Source: Pseudoalteromonas sp. MSK9-3 (GTDB taxonomy: Bacteria > Pseudomonadota > Gammaproteobacteria > Enterobacterales > Alteromonadaceae). From it: 64,000 bases of DNA. Shown here one piece after another: positions 42,433-52,075 of the stretch. The position numbers and the translations under genes are program-made. The DNA lies in NCBI RefSeq assembly GCF_003590335.1, contig NZ_MIET01000012.1, positions 1 through 64,000 of the forward strand. Reading direction: 5' to 3'. The notes beneath the pieces were generated by a model that saw nothing but the letters and a program-made list of their open reading frames with translations, was not told the DNA's origin and did no database searches. Each line of letters begins with the position of its first letter. Within the stretch, counting starts at the first letter, position 1.

Positions 42433-43560
42433 TTAGTTAAGCAGCTCGCTATAACGAACACTTTCCCCAATTCTGAGAATTTTTAAAGTCATATTTGGTT
42501 TTATATCGTCGAATGCTTTTTGCAGGCGGCGCAGTGGTTCATTGACATGTTCATAGCCTAATAACCACGTCCCATAACCCCAAGGAATAAATACTTTACA
42601 CGCTAAATCTTGTGCCGCTTTTACCGCATCTTCGGGCGCAAAATGAATGCTACGATAGGTATAGTCATAAGCAATAATCGGCATTAAACACACATCAAAG
42701 CCGTTAAATTTGGCGTTCATATCTTTATAAATGGGACTATATCCGGTGTCACCAGCGAAAAAGATAGTATGTTCGCCATCATCAAATAGCCATGCGCCCC
42801 ACAATGTTTCGTTCCAGTCATTTAAGCCACGACGAGAGAAGTGGTGGGCAGGTAAAAAATGAACATTAGTTTGGCCAATGGTAGTTTGAGTATACCAGTC
42901 CATTTCTGTGATTGGACCTTGTGTGTAGTCAACGTTATCGCTGACTGACAGCGGCAGCAATAACTCTGTGCCTTGTGCAAGGGTATTGAGGGTATCGATA
43001 CTTAGATGGTCATAATGATTGTGGGAAATGACTGTGCCATCTACAAATTTTAGGTCTTTAGTATTAACAGGGGCTGGGCCTAAACGTGCCATTTCGTCGT
43101 TGATTTGTCGGGCTAACCAGCCAACGGCACCATCAAATTCGCCAAAGACAGGATCTGTTAAAAACGCATCATCATGGCGCTGTTGTACTAGGAAGCTGGC
43201 ATGTCCTAACCACGTGAGTGTTTGTCGTGCTTGCTCATCGATACGGGGTGTAGCGTAGAGTAAATCTTGATAATTAAAACCGGCACTTTTACTTAGTCCC
43301 GTAAATGATCCAACATTGATAAAGTTGGGCTCCACTGGCTTAATTTCCTCTTTTTTGAGGAATTCAATGTCATCATAAGGATGATGTGGCCCCTTACCTC
43401 GGAAGGTGCTGGGGTACTGGTTGGTAAATTCCCCTTGAGGGTTTTTATTAAATTCAGGATTATCTAGAGTAGTAACGGGGGCTTGCTGACACCCTGTTAA
43501 AGTCGTCGTGATAATGCTGAAAAATAAAGTGCTATACGCTGCCGCTTTAGTGGTTCGCAT
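42433..43560 (-). CDS. NAPE-PLD-like MBL-fold lipoprotein
   Basis: The 375-residue protein has a lipoprotein signal (TLTGC, Cys24) and a metallo-beta-lactamase fold with WLGHASFLVQ, the zinc motif SHNHYDHLS, FLPAHHFSRR, AGDTGYSPIY and the closing FIPWGYGTWLLGYEHVNEPL. These features match bacterial homologues of N-acyl-phosphatidylethanolamine phospholipase D. A lipid-anchored position suits action on phospholipids or N-acyl lipids, but this is inference. The ATG at 43560 is chosen for the GAGG a few bases upstream and the compact signal; starts up to 43575 are possible. Confidence 0.85.
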   Translation of the reverse strand: MRTTKAAAYSTLFFSIITTTLTGCQQAPVTTLDNPEFNKNPQGEFTNQYPSTFRGKGPHHPYDDIEFLKKEEIKPVEPNFINVGSFTGLSKSAGFNYQDLLYATPRIDEQARQTLTWLGHASFLVQQRHDDAFLTDPVFGEFDGAVGWLARQINDEMARLGPAPVNTKDLKFVDGTVISHNHYDHLSIDTLNTLAQGTELLLPLSVSDNVDYTQGPITEMDWYTQTTIGQTNVHFLPAHHFSRRGLNDWNETLWGAWLFDDGEHTIFFAGDTGYSPIYKDMNAKFNGFDVCLMPIIAYDYTYRSIHFAPEDAVKAAQDLACKVFIPWGYGTWLLGYEHVNEPLRRLQKAFDDIKPNMTLKILRIGESVRYSELLN

Positions 43561-43621
43561 GGTCATCCTCATCAAAAGTGACCCTGTTTTGGGCCACTAT
43601 AATATACTCAGAAATAAAATG

Positions 43622-44491
43622 TTACTGGCTACTAAGAATGTGTTTAATCGCAGTACTAAAATCTCGTTGATGGCTAATACCGAGCTTAGCGAGGCGAGTG
43701 TCTTTGAGCGCGCAGTTATATGGTCTTTGTGCTGTTTGACTGGGGGTGGGCAGTGGTGTTAACAACGAGCGTGGATAATTACGGTGATCAGCAATAATAC
43801 AGGCCATGTCATATTTACTCATGGCTTGGTGGTTAGAAATATGGAATATGCCACCTAAATTATCTGGCTGTTTAAGCAAGTCTTTGAGTGTTAGAGCTAT
43901 GTCTTCTACGTGAGTCGGGTAGCGAACAGCCCAATGATCATGTTCCGAAGGAGTCGTCTCATTGATTTGTTCTGCAATCACTGTGACAGCTGACTCAGCC
44001 AAATGGGTGACATCACCATATAATACAGGCACGCGGATCACGGAATGTAGTTCGCTGTTAGCTAATACAGCTAGTTCTGCCTGTTGCTTACTTTGGCCAT
44101 AAAAATTGAGTGGATTAGTTGCTGAATTCTCAATATAGGGTGCTTGTGTACCATCGAATACATAGTCGGTACTGATAAAAATAAGGCGAATGTTTCTGAG
44201 TTTACATTGCTGCGCTAAAAACTGTGTTGCTTGTACATTCAGAGCCAACGTTTGCTCAGGAGACTGCTCACAGACATCGGGTTTTCTTTCTGCTGCCGCG
44301 TGAATCAATGCGTCAGGCTGATGCGTGTCTAAAAATTGATAGATAGCTTCTTGGTCATTGAGATCAAGTTTTGAAATGCTGTCGCTTGCGCGGCTGAAAC
44401 CTGTGCCAATGACTTCAAAAGTTGGCTTGAGTGTATTTACAAGCACTCTACCTAACATACCTGTTGCACCTGTTATCATCACTTTTTTCAT
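43622..44491 (-). CDS. RmlD-like SDR family oxidoreductase
   Basis: The 289-residue extended SDR has the NAD(P)-binding start KKVMITGATGMLGRVLVNTL, DALIHAAAERKPDVCE, FISTDYVFDG and catalytic NFYGQSKQQAE. It resembles dTDP-4-dehydrorhamnose reductase (RmlD) and even more the MAT2B-like branch with the AAAERKPD motif. No rmlA, B or C genes are nearby, so a role in rhamnose synthesis is unlikely. The substrate is unknown. Monocistronic, 46 bases upstream of the NAPE-PLD-like gene start. Confidence 0.82.
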   Translation of the reverse strand: MKKVMITGATGMLGRVLVNTLKPTFEVIGTGFSRASDSISKLDLNDQEAIYQFLDTHQPDALIHAAAERKPDVCEQSPEQTLALNVQATQFLAQQCKLRNIRLIFISTDYVFDGTQAPYIENSATNPLNFYGQSKQQAELAVLANSELHSVIRVPVLYGDVTHLAESAVTVIAEQINETTPSEHDHWAVRYPTHVEDIALTLKDLLKQPDNLGGIFHISNHQAMSKYDMACIIADHRNYPRSLLTPLPTPSQTAQRPYNCALKDTRLAKLGISHQRDFSTAIKHILSSQ

Positions 44492-44679
44492 CTGGTTTCC
44501 TTATATCGAGGCCATGTGGGCTTTGCACATTTGCCAGACATTAATATCTGACAGATTGGAGTCTAAACTCGCCCAGTGTAACGAAAGTTTTAACACAAAT
44601 TAAGAGATTTCAGGTGTGGTTTAAGTAGGTACTTGATGTAAAAAAGGTTGAGGGACATTTCTGCCCCCCACACATTAAG

Positions 44680-46203
44680 TTAAGCTAACTTTTGTTGCCC
44701 TTCCCATACTTTAGATTTGATGCTCAGCAAAGCAATAATAATACCGACGCCGATACAGAAAAGACTGATTTGTAGGTAAAGATTTGGCATTTCATCCACT
44801 TTATTCGGGTCAAAGTTGCCAGCCAATAGCCCTGAAATAATATTACCAATCGAATAAGTTAAAACAAAGACGCCCATCATTTGGCCTACGAAACGTTTAG
44901 GTGAGAGTTTACTCACGGCACTGAGTGCGACAGGGCTTAAACATAGTTCACCTACTGTGTGTAAGAAGTAAGTGGTGATAAGCCAATAAGGCGCGACTTT
45001 TAGACCTTGTGCTGCATACTGTGACGCCATAAACATGACTAAGAATCCGCTGGCCATAATGATCAAACCAACTGCACATTTTAAATTATAGGAAGGCGAA
45101 ATCATACGTTTTGATAAGTTGATCCAAAGTGCGGCAAAGAAAGGCGATAATATGATGATAAAGAGTGCATTTGCTGATTGGAACCATGCAGTTGGTATTG
45201 AAAAGGTGCCAATCATACGGTCCGTATAATCGCGGGCAAATAGGTTCAATGACGACCCAGCTTGTTCAAAACCAGACCAAAAGCAAGCTGATGCAATACA
45301 CACTAAAAACAGTGCCCACATTTTTTTCTGCTCATCTTCGTTCAAGTTGCCTCTAAAATAAATCAGGCCGTAGTAAACAAAAAATACTAAGGTAAAGACC
45401 ACTGCGACATATTTTGCGAGTTGCACGGGTTCAAGCACTATCACGCCAAAATACGTTAACGTTGTCACGCCGGCAATAAGACCAAGCGTTGCAATGATAG
45501 CCAGCCAAGCTTGTTTGGCGTGTTTTGGTGCGAGCGGGTTGGCAGGTTTTTCGCCTACAGTGGCAATATTGCTGAGCGTACGTTGGTACTGAATTAAACC
45601 GATTGCCATGCCCACGGCTGCGGCGCCAAATGCATAATGCCAGCCGACATGCTCCATAAAATAGCCACAGACATAATAGCCAATTACAGAGCCTAAGTTG
45701 ATCCCCATATAGTAAATGGCATAGCCACTGTCTCGGCGCTCATCATCAGACTGGTATAGCTGCCCGACCATAGCGCTGATATTTGGTTTGAGTAACCCAG
45801 TACCGAGGGCAACAAAAATAAGCCCGATAAAGAAAGAGTGCGTCGAAGGAATGGCCAGAATGATATGGCCGATCATGATAATGATACCGCCATACCAGAC
45901 TGTTTTTTGGCCACCGAGTAAACGGTCGGCTATCCAGCCACCGGGTAATCCTAAAAAGTATACCGCGCCGGTATACAAGCCATAAATTGCGGCAGCAGAG
46001 GCGACAGTAAAGCCTAGGCCTTGCTCTTGTAAACTTGCGGTCATAAAGAGCACTAATAAAGCACGCATACCGTAGTAGCTCATGCGCTCCCACATTTCAG
46101 TAAAAAAGAGGGTTGAGAGGCCTTTTGGGTGGCCAAAAAAGCCCGTATCTTGTGCAGACATAGGTGGGGTCCCGTTGTTATCATTGTAATTATTTGGAAC
46201 CAT
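44680..46203 (-). CDS. POT/PTR family proton-dependent oligopeptide transporter
   Basis: The 507-residue inner membrane protein has about 14 helices. It has the POT N-terminal motif FFTEMWERMSYYGMRALLVLF (ExxER type), the second signature YYMGINLGSVIGYYVCGY and the late helix LSPVALSAVSKLSPKRFVG. These are di- and tripeptide-proton symporters (DtpA-like). A second ATG at 46161 is an alternative start that would drop 14 polar residues; neither has a strong ribosome binding site. Monocistronic. Confidence 0.93.
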   Translation of the reverse strand: MVPNNYNDNNGTPPMSAQDTGFFGHPKGLSTLFFTEMWERMSYYGMRALLVLFMTASLQEQGLGFTVASAAAIYGLYTGAVYFLGLPGGWIADRLLGGQKTVWYGGIIIMIGHIILAIPSTHSFFIGLIFVALGTGLLKPNISAMVGQLYQSDDERRDSGYAIYYMGINLGSVIGYYVCGYFMEHVGWHYAFGAAAVGMAIGLIQYQRTLSNIATVGEKPANPLAPKHAKQAWLAIIATLGLIAGVTTLTYFGVIVLEPVQLAKYVAVVFTLVFFVYYGLIYFRGNLNEDEQKKMWALFLVCIASACFWSGFEQAGSSLNLFARDYTDRMIGTFSIPTAWFQSANALFIIILSPFFAALWINLSKRMISPSYNLKCAVGLIIMASGFLVMFMASQYAAQGLKVAPYWLITTYFLHTVGELCLSPVALSAVSKLSPKRFVGQMMGVFVLTYSIGNIISGLLAGNFDPNKVDEMPNLYLQISLFCIGVGIIIALLSIKSKVWEGQQKLA

Positions 46204-46261
46204 TAGTACGTTAAACGCACAATAAATGCAACTAAAGGCGTTATTTTAACCTAAGAGGTTG

Positions 46262-46966
46262 TTATTCAACCAATTGATATAATTCATAAATATTTTTTAT
46301 TTCCACATGGGGTAAACCTTTGTAAGCGTATTGGCATGACTGATCATTTAGCCACACGCTGTGGCATCCTGCATCATTTGCACCTTGAACATCACTGTCT
46401 AAGCTATCACCAATATGCAAGATTTCAGATTTATCAACACTTAATAACTTAGCCGCTTTATCGAAGAGTGCACTATGAGGTTTGGCTGCTCCGTCAGGTC
46501 CTGCTTTTAGTACAACATCAAATTCACCTGCTAGATTAAATTTTTCGACCTCAACGTTGCCGTTAGTGATGGCGATAAGGCGGTATTTTTTACGCAGTGT
46601 ATGCAAGAGTTCAAGCACGGGTTGCTCTACGGTGATATTACTTCTGGCATGACTAAATGCGGTATACGCTTCTTGTGCATACTGCTTAGCCTGTGGTGCT
46701 GTGAATCCTAATTGTGCCATACCATAGTGCAGAGCCACGTGACGCCACTGGGTCACATCGTCGATGAGTGCAGGGTGCTGTTTTGCAGTTTCGTTACGAC
46801 AATGGGACCAAAAATCAGGGCCTAGTGCCGTCCATTGCTCGATACTTGCTAAGTATGTTAACTGCGCTTGTACGGCAGCTTTAATAATTGGATGATTGTT
46901 ATATAGGGTGTCGTCGAGATCAAAACTGAGTACGCTGATGTTACTAAGGGCTTTATTGAATCGCAT
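46262..46966 (-). CDS. yigB: HAD-superfamily phosphatase, YigB-like
   Basis: The 234-residue HAD hydrolase has motif I LSFDLDDTLYNNHP (nucleophile Asp), motif II AITNGNVE, the lysine in DGAAKPHSALFDKA and motif IV ILHIGDSLDSDVQGANDAG. E. coli YigB dephosphorylates FMN and lies after xerC as here, so a flavin nucleotide phosphatase is the best guess. It is the last gene of the lptM-lysA-dapF-DUF484-xerC-yigB run, 47 bases after xerC. Confidence 0.88.
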   Translation of the reverse strand: MRFNKALSNISVLSFDLDDTLYNNHPIIKAAVQAQLTYLASIEQWTALGPDFWSHCRNETAKQHPALIDDVTQWRHVALHYGMAQLGFTAPQAKQYAQEAYTAFSHARSNITVEQPVLELLHTLRKKYRLIAITNGNVEVEKFNLAGEFDVVLKAGPDGAAKPHSALFDKAAKLLSVDKSEILHIGDSLDSDVQGANDAGCHSVWLNDQSCQYAYKGLPHVEIKNIYELYQLVE

Positions 46967-47013
46967 GATGGTATTTTAAAAAGGAGGAATGACTTTATTA
47001 TACTGAAAGTCTT

Positions 47014-47949
47014 TTAATTCGGATCGTTATTTTGCTTTTTTGAACGGGGGTGTGCTTGGTCATAGACTTTCGCTAAATGTTGAAAGTCAACATGGGTATA
47101 AACTTGTGTGGCAGATAAACTCGTGTGACCGAGCATCTCTTGCACAGCGCGCAGATCACCGCTTGATTCGAGTAGGTGACTGGCAAAAGAGTGGCGCAAT
47201 TTATGGGGATGAATAGGGGTGCTAACACCTTGTTTGATACCCCACTCTTTCATTCTTTCGCGCACATGACGAATAGAGATCCGTTGTTTTCGCTTGCTGA
47301 CAAATACGGCTTGCTCTTCCGACAAGGCCATTTGTTCTCGAATTATTAGCCATTGTGAGAGTGCATCGAGTGCTTTATTACCGACGGGGATCACGCGTTC
47401 TTTATTGCCTTTACCCATAACGCGAATCTCCCCTTCACGAATATCACCTAAATTGACATTCACCAGTTCGCTTATTCGTAAACCACTCGAATACATTAGT
47501 TCCATCATGGCTTTATCGCGCAGTGATAAGGCGTCATCCTCTTGAATATTAAGCAGTTGGCCCATTTGATCAACATCTAAATTCTTTGGCAGTGGGCGTT
47601 GAAATTTAGGACCTTTTATTCCCTCACCAGGGTTGGCAATCGTAGCGTGTTGAATATGCTTTACTTTCAAAAATTTATATAGGCTGCGGATACAACTTAA
47701 TTTTAGGTTGATGGTGCGAGGATTATATTGTTTGGCTCGTAAATGCATGCTGTAGCGACGTATTTGCTCAGCAGATACCTGTAGCCAATGAGGGCTATAA
47801 GGTTGAAAGTAATGGGCTGCTTGGCGCAATTGAGTACTGTACTGGGTTAGGGTATGTGGTGAATACTGTCGTTCATGCTTCAAATAAGCCATAAAATCAT
47901 CAATAGGTGCTAACCACGCTTCAGACAATTCAGTCGCAGCCTCAGACAT
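47014..47949 (-). CDS. xerC: Site-specific tyrosine recombinase XerC
   Basis: The 311-residue protein has the SAM-like N-terminal core-binding domain (about 12-110, FMAYLKHERQYSPHTLTQY) and the catalytic domain with Arg in SGLRISELVN, HKLRHSFASHLLESSGD, LGHTSLSATQVYTHV (active Tyr). With XerD it resolves chromosome dimers at dif with FtsK. The position between DUF484 and yigB, as in E. coli and relatives, identifies it as XerC rather than XerD. Three bases separate it from the DUF484 gene. Confidence 0.95.
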   Translation of the reverse strand: MSEAATELSEAWLAPIDDFMAYLKHERQYSPHTLTQYSTQLRQAAHYFQPYSPHWLQVSAEQIRRYSMHLRAKQYNPRTINLKLSCIRSLYKFLKVKHIQHATIANPGEGIKGPKFQRPLPKNLDVDQMGQLLNIQEDDALSLRDKAMMELMYSSGLRISELVNVNLGDIREGEIRVMGKGNKERVIPVGNKALDALSQWLIIREQMALSEEQAVFVSKRKQRISIRHVRERMKEWGIKQGVSTPIHPHKLRHSFASHLLESSGDLRAVQEMLGHTSLSATQVYTHVDFQHLAKVYDQAHPRSKKQNNDPN

Positions 47950-47952
47950 GCT

Positions 47953-48588
47953 TTACGCCAAATCAGTCAAGCGAAGTTCAAGCGATGTAATAAATTCGTC
48001 GATGAACAAATTGTCATTGTCTGAACTGAAGTGAGCGGCTTCGTCGCTGGCAAATGCTAAAATGGCTTCTGGCTGCTGTACACTACCAATCAAATAGAGT
48101 GCCACGGAACGTGCGTAAGGAACATGGTCTTTATGCCAAAGTAACGTGTGCTCTTGTGCTGAGAGACGGCCGAGATAACTGCTGCGTTGTGATAAACGAG
48201 AGTTAATCATGGTATTTAAGTCTTGTCGATACGGCAGTAATTCACAGGCAATAACATGAGGGCTTTGACAGAGTGTATCGGCCAGTTGCTTAGCGAGCTC
48301 AGAGAAACTATTGCAGCGCCAAAGCTGACGTTGGCATTCGCTGAACAAGCGAAATACCCGTTCATTATCTAATGCTAAACGTGCTGTTGTGGCTAGCTGG
48401 GTTTTTAGCTGGGTGTTTTGCTCTCTCAGCAGGCGTTGTTGCTGTAATGCTAGATTAGGCAAGCCTTGGCTTTGAGCATGCAACTCAAGCTCTAGCAACA
48501 CATATTGATGATGAGTAAAAAAATCAGGGTGGCGTGTTAAATAGTCACAGATCTGTTGTTCATCAATAGGTAATTGCTGTTTGCTCAT
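47953..48588 (-). CDS. DUF484 family protein (YigA-like)
   Basis: The 211-residue protein opens with the family motif ICDYLTRHPDFFTHHQYVLLELELH, followed by a coiled-coil helix (LALQQQRLLREQNTQLKTQLAT) and a GAF-like fold to the C-terminus. DUF484 genes are conserved between dapF and xerC in gammaproteobacteria, but the role is unknown. It begins 20 bases after dapF and ends three bases before xerC, which suggests co-translation. Confidence 0.9.
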   Translation of the reverse strand: MSKQQLPIDEQQICDYLTRHPDFFTHHQYVLLELELHAQSQGLPNLALQQQRLLREQNTQLKTQLATTARLALDNERVFRLFSECQRQLWRCNSFSELAKQLADTLCQSPHVIACELLPYRQDLNTMINSRLSQRSSYLGRLSAQEHTLLWHKDHVPYARSVALYLIGSVQQPEAILAFASDEAAHFSSDNDNLFIDEFITSLELRLTDLA

Positions 48589-48608
48589 TGTGCTATCTCA
48601 TTGGTTAT

Positions 48609-49439
48609 TCACAGTGCGATTTGGCCGTCAAAAACATGTTCTGCTGGGCCAGTCATTTTTACAGCATGGCCTTCACCTTGCCAGCGGACTTGCAAACTGC
48701 CACCGGGCAAGTCAACTTGAACGGTACTGGCGAGTTTCTTTTGCGCAATACCGACTGCAACGGCCGCACAGGCGCCACTACCACAGGCTAGCGTCTCTTG
48801 TGCACCGCGCTCCCATACGCGCAGCTTTATGTGCTCTTCATTGATTATTTGCATAAACCCAATGTTAGCACGTTCTGGAAAGCGTTCATGGTGCTCAAGA
48901 AGTGGGCCAAGGGTGTCTACATCGGCTGTGTTAATATCATCGACTTCAATCACACAATGCGGGTTACCCATAGAAACCACTCCACAAAAAACAGTCTGGT
49001 CATCAGCACGCATAATGTAGGTTAGTTCTGGCTTAGTGGCTTTAAACGGAATACTGCTTGGCGCAAAGTGCGGGTTGCCCATATTAACCGTTACTTGACC
49101 ATCTTTTTCTATGTATAACGTTATGTTACCCGACTTAGTTGAGACTGATATTTTATGTTTGTTGGTCAGGCCTTTCATTCTTACAAAACGTGCGAAGCAT
49201 CGCGCGCCATTACCACATTGTTCGACTTCAGAGCCGTCAGCATTGAAAATACGGTAGTGGAAGTCTAACTCTGGCGAATAGGGCGCTTCAACCAACAACA
49301 ATTGATCAAAACCCACCCCAAAATGTCGATTGGCGAGTTTCTTAATTTGATCGCGAGATAAAAATACGTTTTGAGTGACATTATCAACCACCATAAAGTC
49401 ATTACCCAAGCCGTGCATTTTTGAAAAATTTACAAACAT
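48609..49439 (-). CDS. dapF: Diaminopimelate epimerase
   Basis: The 276-residue enzyme converts LL- to meso-diaminopimelate for lysine and peptidoglycan. The two catalytic cysteines are visible in [13 protein letters not shown] and [14 protein letters not shown]. The N-terminus [15 protein letters not shown] is the family start. Length equals that of E. coli DapF. It follows lysA by 66 bases; together with lysA it forms the last two steps of lysine synthesis. Confidence 0.97.
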   Translation of the reverse strand: MFVNFSKMHGLGNDFMVVDNVTQNVFLSRDQIKKLANRHFGVGFDQLLLVEAPYSPELDFHYRIFNADGSEVEQCGNGARCFARFVRMKGLTNKHKISVSTKSGNITLYIEKDGQVTVNMGNPHFAPSSIPFKATKPELTYIMRADDQTVFCGVVSMGNPHCVIEVDDINTADVDTLGPLLEHHERFPERANIGFMQIINEEHIKLRVWERGAQETLACGSGACAAVAVGIAQKKLASTVQVDLPGGSLQVRWQGEGHAVKMTGPAEHVFDGQIAL

Positions 49440-49505
49440 AATGTCTTAAAACTACTCCTGCTAAGGCTGCCTTGCCATGATTTTTCTGTCATTGCGATAT
49501 ACAAA

Positions 49506-50759
49506 TTATGGTAGTAATTGCTCACCTTGCCACAATGATTGCAATGTCTCTCTTTGTCTTACCACATAGCATTGGTCGCCATCCACCATGAGTTCAGCGG
49601 CACGAGGGCGTGAATTATAGTTAGAGCTCATAGTAAAGCCATAGGCACCGGCACTGCGCTGGGCGAGTAAATCCCCCGCTTGAATGGCAAGCGGCCGATC
49701 TTTTCCTAAAAAGTCGCCTGTCTCACAGACTGGGCCTACCACATCATAGTTATGTGTTGGAGTACCATCATCTCTTGGTGCGACTGCGATAATGTTCTGC
49801 CATGCCTGGTAGAGAGAAGGGCGTAGCATGTCATTCATGCCAGCATCGACAATGGCAAAGTGCTTTTCTTGGCTAGGTTTTAAGTACTCAACTTGCGTTA
49901 CCAAAATTCCAGCATTGGCGGCAATCGCACGACCAGGCTCAAACACCAGTTCTAGATGGGGATAATTGGTTAATTTTGCTTTTACTTCAGCAGCATAAGC
50001 GCTGGGGTGAGGCGGCTTTTCACTGTCATATGGCACGCCCAACCCACCACCAATATCTAGGTGATGTAACTCGATACCTGCGGATTTTAGCTGCTCAATC
50101 AAAGCCAGTACTTTATCTAGCGCAGCAAGAAAAGGATCAATGTCGGTCAATTGTGAGCCGATATGAAAGTCGACACCCACTACATCTAACGCTGGCAGTG
50201 CGTATGCAAGTTGATAGACATCAAAGGCCTGTTTAATATCAATACCAAACTTATTTTCTTTTAAACCCGTAGAGATATAAGGGTGTGTGTTGGCGTCTAT
50301 ATCAGGGTTAACGCGAATTGAGATGCGTGCTGTTTTATTCACTCTATGGGCAACTTGGCTGATCCGCTTGAGTTCGGCAACCGATTCAACATTGAAGCAC
50401 TTTATATTGTGTGCCAACGCAAATTCAATTTCGTCTGAGGTTTTGGCAACCCCAGAGAACACCACTTTGCTGGTATCACCACCGGCTTCGATAACTCTTG
50501 CTAATTCGCCTTTTGAGACAATATCAAAGCCAGCGCCAAGTTTTGCCAACACATTGAGTACGGCAATGTTAGAGTTCGCTTTTACTGCGTAACACACAAG
50601 GTGTGGATGCCCGTCAGCAGCATCAGTAAATGCATGATAATGACGTTCAAATGTTTTTCTTGAATAGACATAACAGGGCGTACCGTATTGTTTGGCAATA
50701 TCGGCGACGGCAACCTCTTCAGCAAACAGCTGTTGATCTTTATAATGGAAAAAGTCCAT
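49506..50759 (-). CDS. lysA: Diaminopimelate decarboxylase
   Basis: The 417-residue PLP enzyme makes lysine from meso-diaminopimelate. The PLP lysine is in VCYAVKANSNIAVL, the specificity loop DFHIGSQL and HLDIGGGLGVPY, and the C-terminal domain has GPVCETGDFLGKDR. I chose the ATG at 50759, preceded by AAGGAG; the longer frame to 50792 reads into the upstream lptM gene. The start lies only one base past the lptM stop, so the genes are likely translationally coupled. Confidence 0.97.
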   Translation of the reverse strand: MDFFHYKDQQLFAEEVAVADIAKQYGTPCYVYSRKTFERHYHAFTDAADGHPHLVCYAVKANSNIAVLNVLAKLGAGFDIVSKGELARVIEAGGDTSKVVFSGVAKTSDEIEFALAHNIKCFNVESVAELKRISQVAHRVNKTARISIRVNPDIDANTHPYISTGLKENKFGIDIKQAFDVYQLAYALPALDVVGVDFHIGSQLTDIDPFLAALDKVLALIEQLKSAGIELHHLDIGGGLGVPYDSEKPPHPSAYAAEVKAKLTNYPHLELVFEPGRAIAANAGILVTQVEYLKPSQEKHFAIVDAGMNDMLRPSLYQAWQNIIAVAPRDDGTPTHNYDVVGPVCETGDFLGKDRPLAIQAGDLLAQRSAGAYGFTMSSNYNSRPRAAELMVDGDQCYVVRQRETLQSLWQGEQLLP

Positions 50760-50760
50760 G

Positions 50761-50964
50761 CTATTGCTCCTTGTCACGCATTGGCTCAACATTTTTTAAG
50801 TTGTTGGGCTGTGCTGATTGATTTTTGGCCTCAGGGGTATTGATTTCGGGGTTAGGTTGGTGTTCAGGGAGATATAACACACCACTTTGCCCGCACCCAG
50901 TTAAGGTCAGAACGCTTAATAAGACTAAAATAAACATGCTTGCTTGAGAGAGTATCGCTTTCAT
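50761..50964 (-). CDS. lptM: LPS translocon maturation chaperone LptM (YifL lipoprotein)
   Basis: The 67-residue lipoprotein has a signal of about 23 residues, lipobox LTGC (Cys24), directly followed by GQSGVLYLPEHQ. The CGQSGxLYLP motif is the hallmark of LptM, which helps the LptDE complex acquire its native disulfides. The rest is a disordered Pro/Gln/Asn tail. Location before lysA and opposite cyaY matches the conserved enterobacterial and marine order. Confidence 0.9.
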   Translation of the reverse strand: MKAILSQASMFILVLLSVLTLTGCGQSGVLYLPEHQPNPEINTPEAKNQSAQPNNLKNVEPMRDKEQ

Positions 50965-51085
50965 TAGATTAATGATGTCAGTGCCTTTATAATCGCAGAG
51001 TAACAGAATTCGTAAAAAAAGCAGCTATTGCGACTAGGTATTTTAGCTGCATCGTAAATAAATTGTGCTGAAAAAGGAAAGTGCT

Positions 51086-51406
51086 ATGACAGATCACGAG
51101 TACCATGAACTAGCAGAAGCTTTAATGTTTACCATTGAAGATCAAATTGATGATTGTGACGCAGACTTAGATTATGAGTCTGCGTCTGGCATTTTAGAGA
51201 TTTTGTTTGCCGATAAAAGTAAAATTATCATCAACAAACAAGCGCCTCTTCATCAGGTTTGGGTGGCGACGAAGTTTAATGGACACCATTTTGAATTACA
51301 TGGTGATAAGTGGATTGATAATCGCTCTGGCGCTGAGTTTTGGCAATTTATGTGTGACGCAGCGACGCGTCAGGCGGGCACAGAAATTAAATGGAAGCAC
51401 GATTAA
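51086..51406 (+). CDS. cyaY: Frataxin-like iron-binding protein CyaY
   Basis: The 106-residue protein tunes iron-sulfur cluster assembly on IscS/IscU. It has the acidic first helix ([28 protein letters not shown]), the beta-sheet core with [23 protein letters not shown], and [14 protein letters not shown]. The start at 51086 follows AAGGAAAG; an in-frame GTG/TTG upstream at 51065 would add seven residues. Divergent from lptM and directly joined to the esterase gene downstream by a TAATG stop-start overlap. Confidence 0.95.
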   Translation: MTDHEYHELAEALMFTIEDQIDDCDADLDYESASGILEILFADKSKIIINKQAPLHQVWVATKFNGHHFELHGDKWIDNRSGAEFWQFMCDAATRQAGTEIKWKHD

Positions 51407-52059
51407 TGTTACCTTTTGTAGAATATGCAGCTCGTGGTGAGCATAAAGCCAGTATTATTTGGTTACATGGTCTGGGTGATTCGGGTGACGGATTTTTACC
51501 GATTGCACCGGAGTTAAAGCTACCTGATGAATTGGGCGTCAGATTTGTTTTCCCACACGCGCCTGAACAACCGGTCACCATTAATGGTGGTATGGTTATG
51601 CGTTCTTGGTACGACATTAAATCAATGGATGCAGAGAGCCGCGCTGATGAGCAAGGTGTGAGAGAGTCAGCTGAAAAAGTTCAGCAGCTCATTGATGCTG
51701 AAATCGCAAAAGGGATAGCGCCTGAAAAAATTATTTTAGCCGGTTTCTCGCAAGGTGGCGTTATCTCTTTACATTTAGCACCACGATTATCGGTAAAATT
51801 AGCCGGTGTTATGGCGTTATCGACTTATATGTGCGCGCCTGTTAAGTTAGCTACTGAGGCCGTACAAAATGAATTAAATATTTTCATGGCTCATGGTAAT
51901 CAAGATCCGGTAGTACCTATGGCGTTAGGCCGTTTGGCTTACGACACATTACGTGAGCAAGGGTATGATATTAGTTGGCAGGATTACCCGATGGCGCATC
52001 AAGTATGCCATGAAGAGTTAACGGCGATCCGTAAATGGTTAATCGCCACATTATCTTAA
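51406..52059 (+). CDS. Carboxylesterase/acyl-protein thioesterase-like alpha/beta hydrolase
   Basis: The 217-residue cytoplasmic protein has IIWLHGLGDSGDGFLP (oxyanion region), the nucleophile GFSQGGVISLHLA, Asp in AHGNQDPVVPMAL and His in YPMAHQVCHEEL, matching the EstB/APT1-like family of small esterases. The start at 51406 shares a base with the cyaY stop (TAATG) and has GGAAG upstream; a frame start at 51391 is less likely. Substrate unknown, probably short acyl esters. Confidence 0.9.
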   Translation: MLPFVEYAARGEHKASIIWLHGLGDSGDGFLPIAPELKLPDELGVRFVFPHAPEQPVTINGGMVMRSWYDIKSMDAESRADEQGVRESAEKVQQLIDAEIAKGIAPEKIILAGFSQGGVISLHLAPRLSVKLAGVMALSTYMCAPVKLATEAVQNELNIFMAHGNQDPVVPMALGRLAYDTLREQGYDISWQDYPMAHQVCHEELTAIRKWLIATLS

Positions 52060-52075
52060 TTGAGGAACTGCAGCA

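Noticed and set aside
43622-44491. dTDP-rhamnose synthesis gene
   Set aside because: It is RmlD-like, but rmlA, rmlB and rmlC are absent and the motifs are nearer the MAT2B-like branch, so the rhamnose role is not claimed.
45746-46093. 115-residue minus-strand frame inside the POT transporter gene
   Set aside because: It overlaps the transporter frame on the same strand, is Arg-rich in an unnatural way and has no ribosome binding site.
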